Notes: generated from the sequence alone by a model not told the origin. Numbered from the stretch's first letter, positions 51,614-61,490 are shown. The stretch is DNA of 64,000 nt from Domibacillus iocasae (GCF_001750285.1 NZ_MAMP01000024.1:124001-188000), one strand, 5' to 3'. Translations and numbers: made by a program.

Positions 51614-51648
51614 AAAAGAGGTTAGCGGTTTTAGAGCTAACCTCTTTT
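51614..51648 (-). terminator. Terminator after ileS
   Basis: AAAGAGGTTAGC / GCTAACCTCTTT perfect stem flanked by A and T runs, just past the ileS stop and before lspA. Confidence 0.85.
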
Positions 51649-51657
51649 TCGTTTCTT

Positions 51658-54429
51658 TTAGTTCACTTCCGAGTAGTGTTCTTTCACGACAGCTGCACAG
51701 CGCGGGCAAAGTGTTGGATGGTCCGCATCCTGTCCAACTTCATCTGTCACCGTCCAGCAGCGTTCACATGTGTCGCCTGAAGCTTTTTCTACTACAACAG
51801 ATGCCGTCTCAAGCTTTACAGCTTGCTCTGGCGCTTCCGACAATGTTCCGGCTACGTCAAATCCAGATACAATAAACAGCTGCTTTAAGTCTTCATCAAT
51901 CGATGAAAGCAGTTCCGCCGTTTCGCCATCTGCATATAATCTGATACATGCCGTTAACGATTTGCCGATGACTTTTTCATTTCTCGCTTCTTCCAGCGCT
52001 TTCAGCACATCGTCACGAACCGCCATAAACACTGTCCATTTTTTCATCAAACGTTCTGCATCCGCCAGTTCTTTATAGTCCGGCATATCCGTCAGCTGGA
52101 CATATTTTCCCTCTGTTTCCGGCACTTCTGCCCATACTTCATCTGCTGTATGCGGCAAGATTGGGGATACTAATTTTGCAAGTGCTGTTAATGTTTCGTA
52201 CATAACCGTTTGAATGGCACGGCGGTCTGCATGATTTTCTGCTTCAATATATAAAACATCTTTTGTGAAATCTAGGTAGAATGAACTTAAATCGACTGTG
52301 CAAAAATTATTGACAGCATGATAAATTGCCGCAAATTCATACTTTTCGTAATGGCTGCGAACCGTTTTAGTTAATTCATTTAATTTCACGAGCATAAATT
52401 GATCCACTTCACGAAGGTTTTCATAAGGCACCGCATTTTCACTCGGTTTAAACCCATCCAAATTTCCTAACAAGAAGCGGAATGTGTTGCGGATTTTACG
52501 ATATACTTCTGCTACTTGCTTTAAAATGGCGTCAGATACACGCACATCCGCCTGGAAGTCCACAGAAGATACCCAGAGACGCAAAATATCAGCGCCAAGC
52601 TGATCCATCACTTTTGCTGGAATAACCGTATTGCCAAGCGATTTACTCATTTTGCGGCCTTCACCATCTAGAGCAAATCCATGGCTTAATACGCCTTTAT
52701 ACGGTGCTTTACCTGTGACGGCAACCCCGGTAATTAAGGAGGAGTTGAACCAGCCACGGTATTGGTCAGATCCTTCTAAATAAAGATCAGCCGGCCGCTG
52801 TGCATCTGAACGCTGTTCAAGTACACCTTCATGAGAAGAGCCGGAATCGAACCAGACGTCCATAATGTCATTTTCTTTCGTGAATTCGCCGTTCGGGCTG
52901 CCCGGATGCGTAAACCCTTCCGGCAAGAGTTCATTCGCTGTGCGCTTAAACCAAATATTTGATCCATTTTCACGGAATAATTCCGATACATGGGCAATCG
53001 TTTCATCGGTAATGATCGCTTCACCATTCTCCGCATAAAAAACCGGAATCGGCACACCCCATGCACGCTGGCGGGAAATACACCAGTCGCCGCGGTCACG
53101 AATCATGTTAAATAACCTTGTTTCGCCCCATGCCGGCACCCACTTCGTTTCTTTTACTGCTTCAAGCAGTTCAGGACGGAACTTGTCGATTGACGCGAAC
53201 CATTGTGCTGTCGCCCGGTAAATAACCGGTTTTTTTGTCCGCCAGTCATGCGGATACGAATGTGTGATGAACTCCATTTTTAACAGTGCGCCTGCTTCAG
53301 ACAGCTTTTCAGTAATGGCTTTATTGGCTTTATCGTAAAAAAGCCCTTCAAAGCCCGGTGCTTCATCTGTCATGACTCCACGGTCGTTCACCGGACAAAG
53401 AACGTCGAGCCCATATTTCTTCCCGACAAGAAAGTCATCTTCTCCGTGGCCAGGCGCTGTATGAACGGCTCCTGTACCAGAATCTGTCGTGACGTGTTCG
53501 CCAAGCATGACAAGTGAATCACGCCCATAGATTGGATGCGCCGCGATAATATGTTCAAGTTTTTCTCCTTTAATCAGCTTTTCAACCGTATACGACTCCC
53601 AGCCGATTTTTGCTGCCACTTCTTCAAGAAGTGCTTCTGCCACTACGAACCGGCCACCCGCTGCATTTACGACCGCATAATTCAGCTCCGGATGAACTGA
53701 AATGCCCAGGTTCGCTGGAATGGTCCATGGTGTTGTTGTCCAAATAATGATCTTTGTACCTGCTTCAAGCACATCATTTCCTTTTTTTACATCAAAGGAA
53801 ACATAAATAGAAGCTGATTTTTTATCTTGGTATTCAATTTCTGCTTCGGCAAGTGCAGATTCAGACGAAGGGGACCAGTAAACCGGCTTTAGTCCTTTAT
53901 AAATAAATCCTTTTTTCGCCATTTCGCCAAACACTTTAATTTGAGCCGCTTCATATTCTGGCTTTAATGTAATATATGGATTTTCCCAATCACCGCGAAC
54001 ACCTAACCGCTTAAACTGCTCACGCTGGTTATCAATTTGTTTATACGCATATTCTTCACAAAGCTGGCGGAATTCCGCAACAGTCATTTCTTTCCGGTTC
54101 ACACCCGAATTTGTCAGCGCCTGCTCAATTGGCAGACCATGTGTATCCCAACCTGGAATGTAAGGCGCATAGTAGCCGCTCATTGATTTAAAACGAACGA
54201 TAAAATCTTTTAAAATTTTATTGAGCGCGTGTCCGATATGAATATCACCATTCGCATACGGAGGACCATCATGCAAAACAAACATCGGCCGGCCTTTTGT
54301 ACGTTCGAGTACTTTTTTGTAAATATCTTCTTCGTTCCATACACTTTGCATATCCGGTTCGCGTTTTGGCAAGTTGCCACGCATTGGAAAGTCAGTTTTT
54401 GGCATTAATAATGTATCTTTATAATTCAT
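51658..54429 (-). CDS. ileS: Isoleucyl-tRNA synthetase
   Basis: Class I synthetase with editing domain. The HIGH box is in [15 protein letters not shown] (about residues 56-70). [11 protein letters not shown] marks the editing domain. The KMSKS box is in [11 protein letters not shown] (about residue 595). The C-terminal zinc site has CERCW and CPRC. The 923-residue length is the Bacillus type. It is controlled by the T-box leader upstream. Confidence 0.98.
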   Translation of the reverse strand: MNYKDTLLMPKTDFPMRGNLPKREPDMQSVWNEEDIYKKVLERTKGRPMFVLHDGPPYANGDIHIGHALNKILKDFIVRFKSMSGYYAPYIPGWDTHGLPIEQALTNSGVNRKEMTVAEFRQLCEEYAYKQIDNQREQFKRLGVRGDWENPYITLKPEYEAAQIKVFGEMAKKGFIYKGLKPVYWSPSSESALAEAEIEYQDKKSASIYVSFDVKKGNDVLEAGTKIIIWTTTPWTIPANLGISVHPELNYAVVNAAGGRFVVAEALLEEVAAKIGWESYTVEKLIKGEKLEHIIAAHPIYGRDSLVMLGEHVTTDSGTGAVHTAPGHGEDDFLVGKKYGLDVLCPVNDRGVMTDEAPGFEGLFYDKANKAITEKLSEAGALLKMEFITHSYPHDWRTKKPVIYRATAQWFASIDKFRPELLEAVKETKWVPAWGETRLFNMIRDRGDWCISRQRAWGVPIPVFYAENGEAIITDETIAHVSELFRENGSNIWFKRTANELLPEGFTHPGSPNGEFTKENDIMDVWFDSGSSHEGVLEQRSDAQRPADLYLEGSDQYRGWFNSSLITGVAVTGKAPYKGVLSHGFALDGEGRKMSKSLGNTVIPAKVMDQLGADILRLWVSSVDFQADVRVSDAILKQVAEVYRKIRNTFRFLLGNLDGFKPSENAVPYENLREVDQFMLVKLNELTKTVRSHYEKYEFAAIYHAVNNFCTVDLSSFYLDFTKDVLYIEAENHADRRAIQTVMYETLTALAKLVSPILPHTADEVWAEVPETEGKYVQLTDMPDYKELADAERLMKKWTVFMAVRDDVLKALEEARNEKVIGKSLTACIRLYADGETAELLSSIDEDLKQLFIVSGFDVAGTLSEAPEQAVKLETASVVVEKASGDTCERCWTVTDEVGQDADHPTLCPRCAAVVKEHYSEVN

Positions 54430-54454
54430 TGCCTTATCTCCCTTTAAATAAAAT

Positions 54455-54617
54455 AAGCGCAGGACGCCTGTCTATCAGCGACAAATATAAGACGAGCACT
54501 GGCGGTGGCCGCTTTTTAGCCTCAGAAGGCCTTGGCATAGAGCAAAGGCTAAGTTCACCGTAACTCCTTTGTGACTCACATCTTGCGAGTCCTCGAGCTG
54601 ATGGCGTCCGGAGCTGT
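54455..54617. repeat. Intergenic repeat, short copy, inside the ileS leader
   Basis: Non-coding block between the T-box terminator and the ileS ribosome binding site. Both ends align with the block at 15291-15524: AAGCGCAGGACGCCTG, GCGACAA, ATAAGACGAGCAC at the left and GATGGCGTCCGGAGCTG at the right. An internal section of about 70 bp is missing relative to that copy. It would be transcribed as part of the ileS mRNA. Confidence 0.75.
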
Positions 54618-54630
54618 ACATCGTTAAAAT

Positions 54631-54889
54631 AAAAAAACCTTTCACATCCCTAAAAAAGGGACGGAAAGGTTTCCGCGGTACCACCCTGGTTGACAGTTAA
54701 GAACTATCCGCTCACAATCCATAACGTGGATAAACCGTTTTTCGCTACTCATTCGTTCACGAAAAATGCTCAAGGGTGATCTTTAAGCCGCAGATGGCCG
54801 CCGGGCTTCCACCATCCCCGGTTCGCTTTTGGCCGATCCATTGCCGCTCTACTGTCCCTGTCATCGCGTTTGATCAATTTTATTTGAAT
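54631..54889 (-). ncRNA. T-box riboswitch (isoleucine) upstream of ileS
   Basis: The invariant T-box AGGGTGGTACCGCGG is at 54673-54687. The terminator AACCTTTC...GAAAGGTT followed by a T run is at 54631-54671. Stem I has the terminal GATGGTGGAAGCCC segment. The specifier is ATC at 54778-54780, followed by ACCCTTGAGC. ATC is an isoleucine codon, which agrees with the downstream gene. Uncharged tRNA-Ile should favour antitermination. Confidence 0.95.
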
Positions 54890-54895
54890 GGTTCT

Positions 54896-54924
54896 ATTAT
54901 AAAAATGAACCGTTCATTCGTCAA
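54896..54924 (-). promoter_or_regulatory. Strong SigA promoter of ileS with a palindromic spacer
   Basis: Minus-strand -35 TTGACG (54919-54924), 17 bp, -10 TATAAT (54896-54901). The spacer contains the 13-bp palindrome ATGAACGGTTCAT (54905-54917). The -35 is two bases past the divIVA stop. Confidence 0.85.
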
Positions 54925-54926
54925 GC

Positions 54927-55436
54927 TTACTTCACATCATCGCTTAACTGTTCAAGTTCATCCGTATCTACTTCAAACTCAAGCAGCGTGTCCCAATCAT
55001 CATTATTCAACAAGTCCAACTGGGCTTCCATCAGCATTTTAAAGCGTGTGCGGAACACTTTCGACTGTTTTTTCAGCTCTTCGATTTCCACTGCGATTCG
55101 CCGTGCTTTCGACAGCGACTCTTCAACAATCCGATCCGCATTTTTCTCCGCTTCACGAATAAGCAGCTTTGATTCCTTTAATGCGTTTCGTTTTACATCT
55201 TCTGCCGTTTCCTGCGCAATCACAATCGACTTGTTTAATGTTTCCTCAATATTTGAAAAATAACTAAGACGTTCCGTTTGTCCGGCAAGCTGGGCTTCTA
55301 ATTCTTTTTTTTCACGGATAATAAGTTCGTAATCTTTAATAATTTGATTTAAAAAGTCATTCACTTCGTCTTCATCGTAACCACGAAATGAACGGCCGAA
55401 TTCCTTTTTATGTATGTCCAACGGCGTTAAGGGCAT
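54927..55436 (-). CDS. divIVA: Cell division/polarity protein DivIVA
   Basis: Binds curved membrane at poles and septa and recruits the Min system and sporulation partners. The N-terminal lipid-binding domain begins MPLTPLDIHKKEFGRSF and has YDEDEVNDFLNQI. The rest (about residues 30-150) is coiled coil with an acidic tail. The 169-residue length is normal. It is last in the ylm cluster; a consensus -10 TATAAT (55475-55480) lies in the 90-bp gap after ylmH. Confidence 0.96.
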   Translation of the reverse strand: MPLTPLDIHKKEFGRSFRGYDEDEVNDFLNQIIKDYELIIREKKELEAQLAGQTERLSYFSNIEETLNKSIVIAQETAEDVKRNALKESKLLIREAEKNADRIVEESLSKARRIAVEIEELKKQSKVFRTRFKMLMEAQLDLLNNDDWDTLLEFEVDTDELEQLSDDVK

Positions 55437-55526
55437 ACAGCCACCTCCAAAGCGTTACATAATCATTGATTTTTATTATAAAGGTTTTTCGACCACTTGT
55501 GGGGAAATCCCTTTATTTTCACAAAT

Positions 55527-56306
55527 TTATTTCAAAATACCCAGCCTTATTCGCCACTTTTCTTTTTTTGTCTGGCCGTCAATCGATAAAATTTTCATCC
55601 GGCCGATTCCACGAACTGACAGCATATCTCCTTGTTCACATTCAAAAGACGTTTGATCTACTGCTTTCCAATTCACTTTTACAGCGCCGCTTTTAATAAG
55701 CTGCTGCGCTTTCTGTCTGGACATAGAAGGCAGGGATCCAATAACGACATCCAGGCGCATTGACGAAACAGTGACGGCTTGTTCACGCCACTCTTCAACC
55801 GAATAAACTGCTTCTGAGAGCATCTTTTCTATCAACTTGACCGGCACTTTCCCAACATGATCAAAATGCGCGTGTAAATAACCGGTTAACTCTTTTGCTA
55901 CAATGACTTGAAAACGCTCTTGCTCGCTTAAAATATCACCAAATTTTTCACGCGCCAGGCCAAGACCCATTAAACTTCCTAAAATATGAGGATGACTAAT
56001 CGAGGCAAATTTTTGCGGATAGTCAATTTCAAGCAATTCCACATCAAAATCCGTTTGTGCCGGTTCGAAATAAGAAGGATGAAAAAGCGCCCGTTTCCGT
56101 TCAGCAGATGGATGACCGCCATAAAAAGAAACCCGTACATCTTCGGCCGCAGACCCGACAACCGATCGGATGATCTGACGCTCGCGCGGATTAAGAAATC
56201 CAGTCAATTTCGGCGCATACATATCTGTGACTTGCTGCTTCCATTTCAGTGCTTTATCAATAAACTCTTTTTCTTCCGGTCGGAAATGCTGGTAAATATC
56301 ATTCAT
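55527..56306 (-). CDS. ylmH: S4-domain RNA-binding protein YlmH (RqcP-type)
   Basis: A 259-residue protein with a C-terminal S4 domain (about residues 185-250, RLDVVIGSLPSMSRQKAQQLI). In B. subtilis, YlmH is reported to act at stalled 50S subunits with RqcH. The N-terminus MNDIYQHFRPEEKEFIDKAL and the middle GFLNPRERQIIRSV are typical. It follows ylmG by 12 bases. Confidence 0.92.
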   Translation of the reverse strand: MNDIYQHFRPEEKEFIDKALKWKQQVTDMYAPKLTGFLNPRERQIIRSVVGSAAEDVRVSFYGGHPSAERKRALFHPSYFEPAQTDFDVELLEIDYPQKFASISHPHILGSLMGLGLAREKFGDILSEQERFQVIVAKELTGYLHAHFDHVGKVPVKLIEKMLSEAVYSVEEWREQAVTVSSMRLDVVIGSLPSMSRQKAQQLIKSGAVKVNWKAVDQTSFECEQGDMLSVRGIGRMKILSIDGQTKKEKWRIRLGILK

Positions 56307-56318
56307 TGAGCATTCCGC

Positions 56319-56579
56319 TTACAGCCAGGAAGACAGCTGGTAAAGTCCTCTAGTCGCAAGATTCAGTGTAATAAAAGCGACAATAGGTGAGATATCAAAC
56401 ATGCCCAGCGGCGGAATAATCCGTCGGAATGGATCTAAATATGGTTCGCAAATTCTTGTTAAAAACCGGCCGATTGATGTGTTGCGCGCGTCCGGAAACC
56501 ATGACATTAAAATGTAAATAATGAGTGCCCAGGAATATAGTTGTATCGCCTGAACCAAAACATAAATAACTGTATCCAT
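56319..56579 (-). CDS. ylmG: YggT family membrane protein YlmG
   Basis: A small membrane protein with two hydrophobic helices (about residues 4-26 and 62-82). Between them lies the conserved [21 protein letters not shown]. The role is unknown; it is conserved beside sepF. I chose the ATG at 56579 (86 residues) because GGGGTGG lies upstream; a GTG 15 bases earlier has no ribosome binding site. Confidence 0.9.
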   Translation of the reverse strand: MDTVIYVLVQAIQLYSWALIIYILMSWFPDARNTSIGRFLTRICEPYLDPFRRIIPPLGMFDISPIVAFITLNLATRGLYQLSSWL

Positions 56580-56584
56580 CTTTG

Positions 56585-57010
56585 CTATTGCCACCCCGTT
56601 TTTTCTTGATCATGTTGCGTAAATTGTGTAATGCTTCCGCCAATTTCTACATTCTCTGGTGCACAGAAAAAGATTTTTTCACCAATTTGCTGAATTTCTC
56701 CCCCAATGGCATACACCGTACCGCCAAGAAAATCAACGATCCTGCGTGCCTGATCCGTTTGAATACGCTGCAGATTGACGATAACCGCTTTTTTCGCTTT
56801 TAAATGGTCGGCAATTTCTTGCGCTTCCGCATAAACACGCGGCTCTGTCATCATGACTTTTGACGGCTTTTGTGCGCTTTTCAAGCTGACCACATTTTTT
56901 TTGCGGGGCGCTGCTGAAGACGGCTCTTCTTCATATACTTCTTCCTCCACCATATCGTAATCCTCTTCGTCGAGCAGGAAAAATGACTTAAACTTCGATT
57001 TCACGCCCAT
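56585..57010 (-). CDS. sepF: Cell division protein SepF
   Basis: FtsZ-bundling and membrane-tethering protein. An N-terminal amphipathic segment ([17 protein letters not shown]) is followed by an acidic linker. The SepF fold (about residues 60-135) has [32 protein letters not shown]. The 141-residue length is normal. It lies between ylmE and ylmG. Confidence 0.96.
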   Translation of the reverse strand: MGVKSKFKSFFLLDEEDYDMVEEEVYEEEPSSAAPRKKNVVSLKSAQKPSKVMMTEPRVYAEAQEIADHLKAKKAVIVNLQRIQTDQARRIVDFLGGTVYAIGGEIQQIGEKIFFCAPENVEIGGSITQFTQHDQEKTGWQ

Positions 57011-57031
57011 CGTTCCACCTCCGCTTTCATT

Positions 57032-57703
57032 TTATTCCCCTACAAGCGCAGTTCCAATACGAATCATTGTCGCGCCTTCTTCCACCGCTATCTCAAAATC
57101 GTTGCTCATGCCCATAGATAATTCACTACATGGAGCGTATGAAAGTTCTAATGCCCTTACTTCATCTCTGCATAAAGCAAGCTTGCGAAAACAAGTCCGA
57201 AGCACATGCGGGTCTTCTGTTAACGGAGCCATTGTCATCAAGCCGCATACTCGAATATTTTCGTATGTGTGCAGCGATTTAATAAATGGGATGACCTCTT
57301 CAGGCATCATTCCATGTTTTGATTCTTCACCCGATACGTTCACCTGAACAAAACATTGAACAGCTCTTTGGGCACGGCTGTTAATTTCTTTAGCAAGTGA
57401 TTCACGGTCAAGTGAATGAATGTAGTCAGCTTGATGAATGATCGACTTTACTTTTCTTGTCTGCAATGACCCGATAAAGTGCCACGCTGCCTTTTCCCCA
57501 ATAGCTGCGTATTTTTCATTCAGTCCTTCAGCCCGGTTTTCACCGAGATGGAGAATTCCCGCTTCTACAGCTTCTCGGGCTCGTGCTGTTGTTACATATT
57601 TTGTAACTGCAATGATTTTCACATCTTTCGCCTGCCGACCTGAACGGCGCGCGGATTCCTCAATCCGTTTTTTAATGATTGATAAATTTTCGCTAACTTT
57701 CAT
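57032..57703 (-). CDS. ylmE: PLP homeostasis protein (YggS/PROSC family) YlmE
   Basis: Binds pyridoxal phosphate and affects amino-acid and vitamin B6 balance. The cofactor Lys is in IIAVTKYV (about residue 35). [25 protein letters not shown] and [23 protein letters not shown] complete the fold-III barrel signature. The 223-residue length is normal. It overlaps ylmD by 11 bases. Confidence 0.95.
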   Translation of the reverse strand: MKVSENLSIIKKRIEESARRSGRQAKDVKIIAVTKYVTTARAREAVEAGILHLGENRAEGLNEKYAAIGEKAAWHFIGSLQTRKVKSIIHQADYIHSLDRESLAKEINSRAQRAVQCFVQVNVSGEESKHGMMPEEVIPFIKSLHTYENIRVCGLMTMAPLTEDPHVLRTCFRKLALCRDEVRALELSYAPCSELSMGMSNDFEIAVEEGATMIRIGTALVGE

Positions 57704-58523
57704 AGTTTCCTTCCTTCCAGCCGATGTACCCCATCATTCTGCCCGTGCACCCTCTGTCACGCCGATGAGAAAAGAAATCCGGAGAGCAGCTTGAACATAG
57801 TGCCGTTATATAAATATTTTCTGACAAAATGCCATTCTTCACAAGAAGATCTTTATTAAAGGTTTGTAAAGAAAAATAATACGTATCCGGTTCATTTGGC
57901 ACCGGGGAGAAGGGAACTTCCTCACCCGGCTGATACCATTTTTCTGCTGCTGTTATGACCGATGTCCCCACTTTATAGCATGAACCACAGATGGAAGGGC
58001 CAATGGCCACCTCAATATCCTTCAGACAACTGCCTTCTTGCTCCCACCTTTTCACCATGTTTACACCAATTCCGTTAACCGCGCCTTTCCAGCCGGCATG
58101 AGCCGTTCCGATCCGTTTTGTTACACGGTCAATAAAATAAAGAGGCACACAATCAGCGTAGCAAAGTGTCAGCAAAATACCAGCAGCATCAGTGTAAAGT
58201 CCATCAGTAGATGAAAGCGCCGTTTCGTAGTCAAGAGCACCACGGCCGATGTCGTGTTTTGATACGTGTTCAATATGAACCTCGTGTGTTTGCTCACAGC
58301 CGATCCATTGATCGACAGGAAATTTAATTGACTCACCTGTATTTTTTCGGTTTTGCTGCACAGAAGCTGGTTCATCATGAACATGAAACGCCATATTTAA
58401 GCCATTATACTTGCCGGATCCGCCCTCGCTAGACGTGAAGCCGACAACAAGACCTGGTTCTTCTTTTTCCCATCTTTCCATATGAAACAAGCCGCTGCCT
58501 GTTTTTTTAAAAGGTTCTGTCAT
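57693..58523 (-). CDS. ylmD: Purine nucleoside phosphorylase / laccase-domain protein (YlmD)
   Basis: Family DUF152/YfiH. Members cleave or deaminate purine nucleosides, and PgeF-type members edit peptidoglycan precursors; which applies here is unknown. Zinc-site residues lie in the His of [12 protein letters not shown], the Cys of [13 protein letters not shown] and the His of [26 protein letters not shown] is also typical. I chose the ATG at 58523, after GGGAG. Total 276 residues. Confidence 0.93.
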   Translation of the reverse strand: MTEPFKKTGSGLFHMERWEKEEPGLVVGFTSSEGGSGKYNGLNMAFHVHDEPASVQQNRKNTGESIKFPVDQWIGCEQTHEVHIEHVSKHDIGRGALDYETALSSTDGLYTDAAGILLTLCYADCVPLYFIDRVTKRIGTAHAGWKGAVNGIGVNMVKRWEQEGSCLKDIEVAIGPSICGSCYKVGTSVITAAEKWYQPGEEVPFSPVPNEPDTYYFSLQTFNKDLLVKNGILSENIYITALCSSCSPDFFSHRRDRGCTGRMMGYIGWKEGNYES

Positions 58524-58574
58524 GGCATGCTCCCGTTTATTTTCTTTTAGTGTACCACATGACACCCTTTTTCG

Positions 58575-58832
58575 TCACCGTTCATCCTCATTCGGTTCTG
58601 TTTCTCCGTAACGGACTAAAATAACATCGCCTCCAATCTTAACAATATGCATCCAGGGGATGACCACTTCTTCCTCTTTGCCGAATAAGCCAAACTTTTT
58701 TCCGTTCTGTTCAATAATGAGCGCGGAAATAGCTCCTGTCGCGTTGTTTAATTCAATATCAGCCAGCCGGCCTAGTTTTTTTCCATTAGTCACATTCACA
58801 ATATCTTTTAGCTGAAATTCTGAAATACGCAT
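58575..58832 (-). CDS. ylmC: YlmC/YmxH family PRC-barrel sporulation protein
   Basis: An 85-residue PRC-barrel protein: MRISEFQLKDIVNVTNGKKLG, then ADIELNNATGAISALII and the C-terminal VVIPWMHIVKIGGDVILV. The family is conserved in spore formers and lies after sigG, but its role is unclear. The start at 58832 has AAAGGAGGG upstream; longer frames read through that site. Confidence 0.93.
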   Translation of the reverse strand: MRISEFQLKDIVNVTNGKKLGRLADIELNNATGAISALIIEQNGKKFGLFGKEEEVVIPWMHIVKIGGDVILVRYGETEPNEDER

Positions 58833-58872
58833 AGCGGTCCCTCCTTTATACCAATGTATGCTCCAAAACAAA

Positions 58873-58903
58873 GAAAAAAACAGAAGATCATCTCTTCTGT
58901 TTT
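58873..58903 (-). terminator. Terminator after sigG
   Basis: ACAGAAGA / TCTTCTGT stem with a 5-base loop, followed by at least six T on the minus strand. It abuts the sigG stop and separates it from ylmC. Confidence 0.85.
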
Positions 58904-58907
58904 TCGC

Positions 58908-59687
58908 TTATCCATTTATTTTCTTTTTCATTTGTTTAATAGCCCCTTTTTCGAGCCGGGATACTTGTGCCTGGGAGATGCCTATTTCATCCGCTACTTC
59001 CATTTGAGTCCGGCCGGTAAAAAACCGTTTTTCAATAATCATCCGCTCCCGCTCAGACAATTTATTTAGTTCATCGGTGACAGTCATGGTATCTACCCAT
59101 TCTTTTTCCCTGTCTTTCCCATCACTAATTTGGTCCATCATATAAATAGGATCGCCGCCATCTTGGAAAACAGGTTCAAATAACGACACTGGATCTTGAA
59201 TGGCATCAAGAGCAAAGACCATTTCTTCTTTCGGCACATCAATTGCGCGGGCAATTTCCTCTGTTGCCGGTTCAACTGACCGCTCCGCTGTCAGTCTTTC
59301 TCTTGCCTGCAAAGCCTTATAAGCAATGTCACGAAGAGAGCGTGATACCCGAATCGGATTGTTATCCCGCAGGTAACGGCGAATTTCTCCAATAATCATT
59401 GGCACTGCATATGTTGAAAAGCGAACATTATGGCTTAAATCGAAATTATCAATTGATTTCATCAAACCGATACATCCAACTTGAAACAAGTCATCGGCTT
59501 GCTCATTACGGTGGTTAAATCGTTGAATCACACTTAAAACGAGGCGCAAATTTCCGTTGACCAGCTCTTCACGAGCCTGTTTATCCCCATTTTGATATTG
59601 CACAAACAGCACTTTCATTTCAGGATTTGTTAACACAGGCAATGTCGATGTATCAACACCACATAAGACAACTTTATTTCGGGCCAT
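58908..59687 (-). CDS. sigG: Late forespore sigma factor SigG
   Basis: Directs late forespore transcription. Region 2 has LVNGNLRLVLSVIQRF and DDLFQVGCIGLMKSIDNFDL. Region 3 has YLRDNNPIRVSRSLRDIAYKA. Region 4 has TQMEVADEIGISQAQVSRLEK. The N-terminal RNKVVLCGVDTSTLPVL is specific to SigG. The ATG at 59687 is 7 bases from GAGGAGG; a GTG just before is too close. Total 259 residues. Confidence 0.97.
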   Translation of the reverse strand: MARNKVVLCGVDTSTLPVLTNPEMKVLFVQYQNGDKQAREELVNGNLRLVLSVIQRFNHRNEQADDLFQVGCIGLMKSIDNFDLSHNVRFSTYAVPMIIGEIRRYLRDNNPIRVSRSLRDIAYKALQARERLTAERSVEPATEEIARAIDVPKEEMVFALDAIQDPVSLFEPVFQDGGDPIYMMDQISDGKDREKEWVDTMTVTDELNKLSERERMIIEKRFFTGRTQMEVADEIGISQAQVSRLEKGAIKQMKKKING

Positions 59688-59721
59688 CACTGTTCCTCCT
59701 CATGATGTCTGTTTCTCAGAA

Positions 59722-59750
59722 CAGTATTGCCGGCCCGAAAAAAATTATTC
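59722..59750 (-). promoter_or_regulatory. Probable SigF/SigG-type promoter of sigG
   Basis: The -10 GGCAATACTG (59722-59731) fits the SigF -10 consensus at every position. A -35 GAATA (59746-59750) is 14 bp upstream and overlaps the sigE stop codon. In B. subtilis sigG is forespore-transcribed by SigF and then SigG. Confidence 0.65.
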
Positions 59751-60468
59751 AGCGCAGTTTATTCAGTTCTTTTTTCAACCGTCCAATGATTTTTTTCTCA
59801 AGTCGTGAAATATAAGACTGTGAGATTCCCAGCAAATCTGCTACGTCTTTTTGAGTTCTTTCTTCTTGTCCATTTAGTCCAAATCGCATCTCAATAATTT
59901 GTTTTTCACGCCCTTCTAAATCTTCAAGCGCTTCTGACACTAAATGTTTGTCCACTTCTTCTTCAATGCCTTTTGTGATGATGTCACTTTCGGTTCCGAG
60001 CACGTCGGATAACAGCAGCTCATTTCCATCCCAGTCAATATTCAGTGGTTCATCAAATGAAATTTCCGAACGGATTTTATTATTGCGGCGCAAGTACATT
60101 AAAATTTCATTTTCAATACAGCGGGATGCATACGTCGCGAGCTTAATTTTCTTTTCAGGATCAAATGTATTAACAGCTTTAATGAGCCCGATTGCGCCAA
60201 TACTGATAAGATCTTCAATATGGATGCCGGTATTCTCAAATTTCCGTGCAATGTAAACGACAAGGCGTAAATTCCGCTCAATGAGCATCGCCCGAACCGC
60301 CTTATCACCTGACGGAAGCTTTGTTAAAAGATGAGCCTCTTCATCCCGTGTAAGCGGTGGTGGGAGTGCTTCACTTCCACCAATGTAATAAATCGTTTTA
60401 GATTTGATACCAGCTTTTTGAATCATGTTATACATGACGTACATCCACTTTGTTTTTACTTGCCGCAA
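59749..60468 (-). CDS. sigE: Early mother-cell sigma factor, pro-SigE
   Basis: Directs early mother-cell transcription after removal of its pro-sequence by SpoIIGA. I chose a TTG start at 60468. AAAGGTGA precedes it by about 9 bases, and it gives 31 residues up to YYIGG, exactly the length of the B. subtilis pro-region; a GTG at 60477 sits only 3 bases from the site. Region 2 has [19 protein letters not shown] and region 4 has [21 protein letters not shown]. Total 239 residues. Confidence 0.95.
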   Translation of the reverse strand: MRQVKTKWMYVMYNMIQKAGIKSKTIYYIGGSEALPPPLTRDEEAHLLTKLPSGDKAVRAMLIERNLRLVVYIARKFENTGIHIEDLISIGAIGLIKAVNTFDPEKKIKLATYASRCIENEILMYLRRNNKIRSEISFDEPLNIDWDGNELLLSDVLGTESDIITKGIEEEVDKHLVSEALEDLEGREKQIIEMRFGLNGQEERTQKDVADLLGISQSYISRLEKKIIGRLKKELNKLR

Positions 60469-60489
60469 ATTATTCACTCACCTTTCAAT

Positions 60490-61338
60490 TCATTCTCGAA
60501 CCATATTCGGATGCAAAATGCAGCCAAACGAATGATCATCCGATAACATCTTGTCCGTAAATGTGACAAGCGCTCTATCAGTTTTTTGTTCTTTCCCATT
60601 GATCCACACTGTAAAGCTGTCTGTCCTAAATGAAGCAAGCAGCTGGCTTTCAGCATGAATGGACTTAGATGGTATCCAAACGAGTTTTTCAGTCCAATTG
60701 TCTGGGAGATGTAACAGGTCGCTAATATCTTCTTTAAAAAGCACGTCCGGCCATTCTTCATGCGGATCAATTTGACAAACCGCTACCTCTTTTTTAGAAA
60801 TAGGGTCGCATAGCGCATTCCCGGTGTCTATCAAGCCCTGTCCTGACCAATTCATTCCGCAAAGCGTAAAAGAAACAGGTACGGTTTGGCTGATTATCCG
60901 CCTTGACGAATTCAAACTGAACAGCCGACGCTGAATAAAGTAGAATGAGATCGCAACTGATACAATAAAAAAGAATACGAGAGACCATTTTCCTCCTATA
61001 GCGTACTGCGTATACATGGACTGAAATCCGAATAAAATACCGCCCGTCAGAAAAACAATGAAATAAAACGTAAGGACCGTGGAGATGAGACTTGTTACGC
61101 CGGTTATTTTAAAAGCGATGCGAATCATGAATATAGGCATGATCACCGTTAACGATTTATGCAAAAGCCCCACCGGCCCGGCTGCTAAATAAATCCATAC
61201 CGGTATGGTTCCAGCTAACGAGGCTGCAAGTAGCCTCGACAGCTGGAACGGGCGGCCGCTCAGCTTTCCCGTTACAAAAAGCAGCAACGCATCTGCAGCA
61301 AAATTAAAAAAAATAATCCCTTCTGCGTAACCGGCCAA
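60490..61338 (-). CDS. spoIIGA: Sporulation sigma-E factor processing peptidase
   Basis: Membrane-bound aspartic protease in the mother cell that cleaves pro-SigE. Five hydrophobic helices fill residues 1-150. The C-terminal retropepsin-like domain has the catalytic Asp in GLIDTGNALCDPIS (about residue 167). The start is TTG at 61338, 5-7 bases after GGGAGGG. The 282-residue length is slightly short but normal for the family. It sits 21 bases before sigE, the spoIIG operon. Confidence 0.93.
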   Translation of the reverse strand: MAGYAEGIIFFNFAADALLLFVTGKLSGRPFQLSRLLAASLAGTIPVWIYLAAGPVGLLHKSLTVIMPIFMIRIAFKITGVTSLISTVLTFYFIVFLTGGILFGFQSMYTQYAIGGKWSLVFFFIVSVAISFYFIQRRLFSLNSSRRIISQTVPVSFTLCGMNWSGQGLIDTGNALCDPISKKEVAVCQIDPHEEWPDVLFKEDISDLLHLPDNWTEKLVWIPSKSIHAESQLLASFRTDSFTVWINGKEQKTDRALVTFTDKMLSDDHSFGCILHPNMVRE

Positions 61339-61406
61339 TTCATCCCTCCCTTTTTCCGGCTGCCTGTCCTATGAGCAATAGTCTACCGGAATCAATAGCG
61401 AATGTA

Positions 61407-61414
61407 TGTCGGAA
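61407..61414 (+). promoter_or_regulatory. Possible Spo0A box upstream of spoIIGA
   Basis: TGTCGGAA differs from the core 0A box TGTCGAA at one position. It lies about 70 bp before the spoIIGA start; spoIIG is a direct Spo0A target in B. subtilis. Confidence 0.4.
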
Positions 61415-61454
61415 TGTAAGTGAATTTTTACAGTAGTTTTTCCGAATCTTGTCA

Positions 61455-61487
61455 CAAAAAATCCCGTCACATAAGTGACGGGATTTG
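61455..61487 (-). terminator. Terminator after ftsZ
   Basis: ATCCCGTCAC-TTAT-GTGACGGGAT perfect stem followed by a T run on the minus strand, a few bases past the ftsZ stop. Confidence 0.9.
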
Positions 61488-61490
61488 CTT

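Noticed and set aside
51596-51709. N-terminal extension of lspA to 191 residues
   Set aside because: It reads through the ileS terminator and lacks family similarity; the ATG at 51595 has GGAGGG and gives the normal first membrane helix.
58853-58860. CATACATT on the minus strand, matching a SigE -10, before ylmC
   Set aside because: The expected transcript start would fall in or after the ylmC ribosome binding site, and no SigE -35 is present at the right distance.
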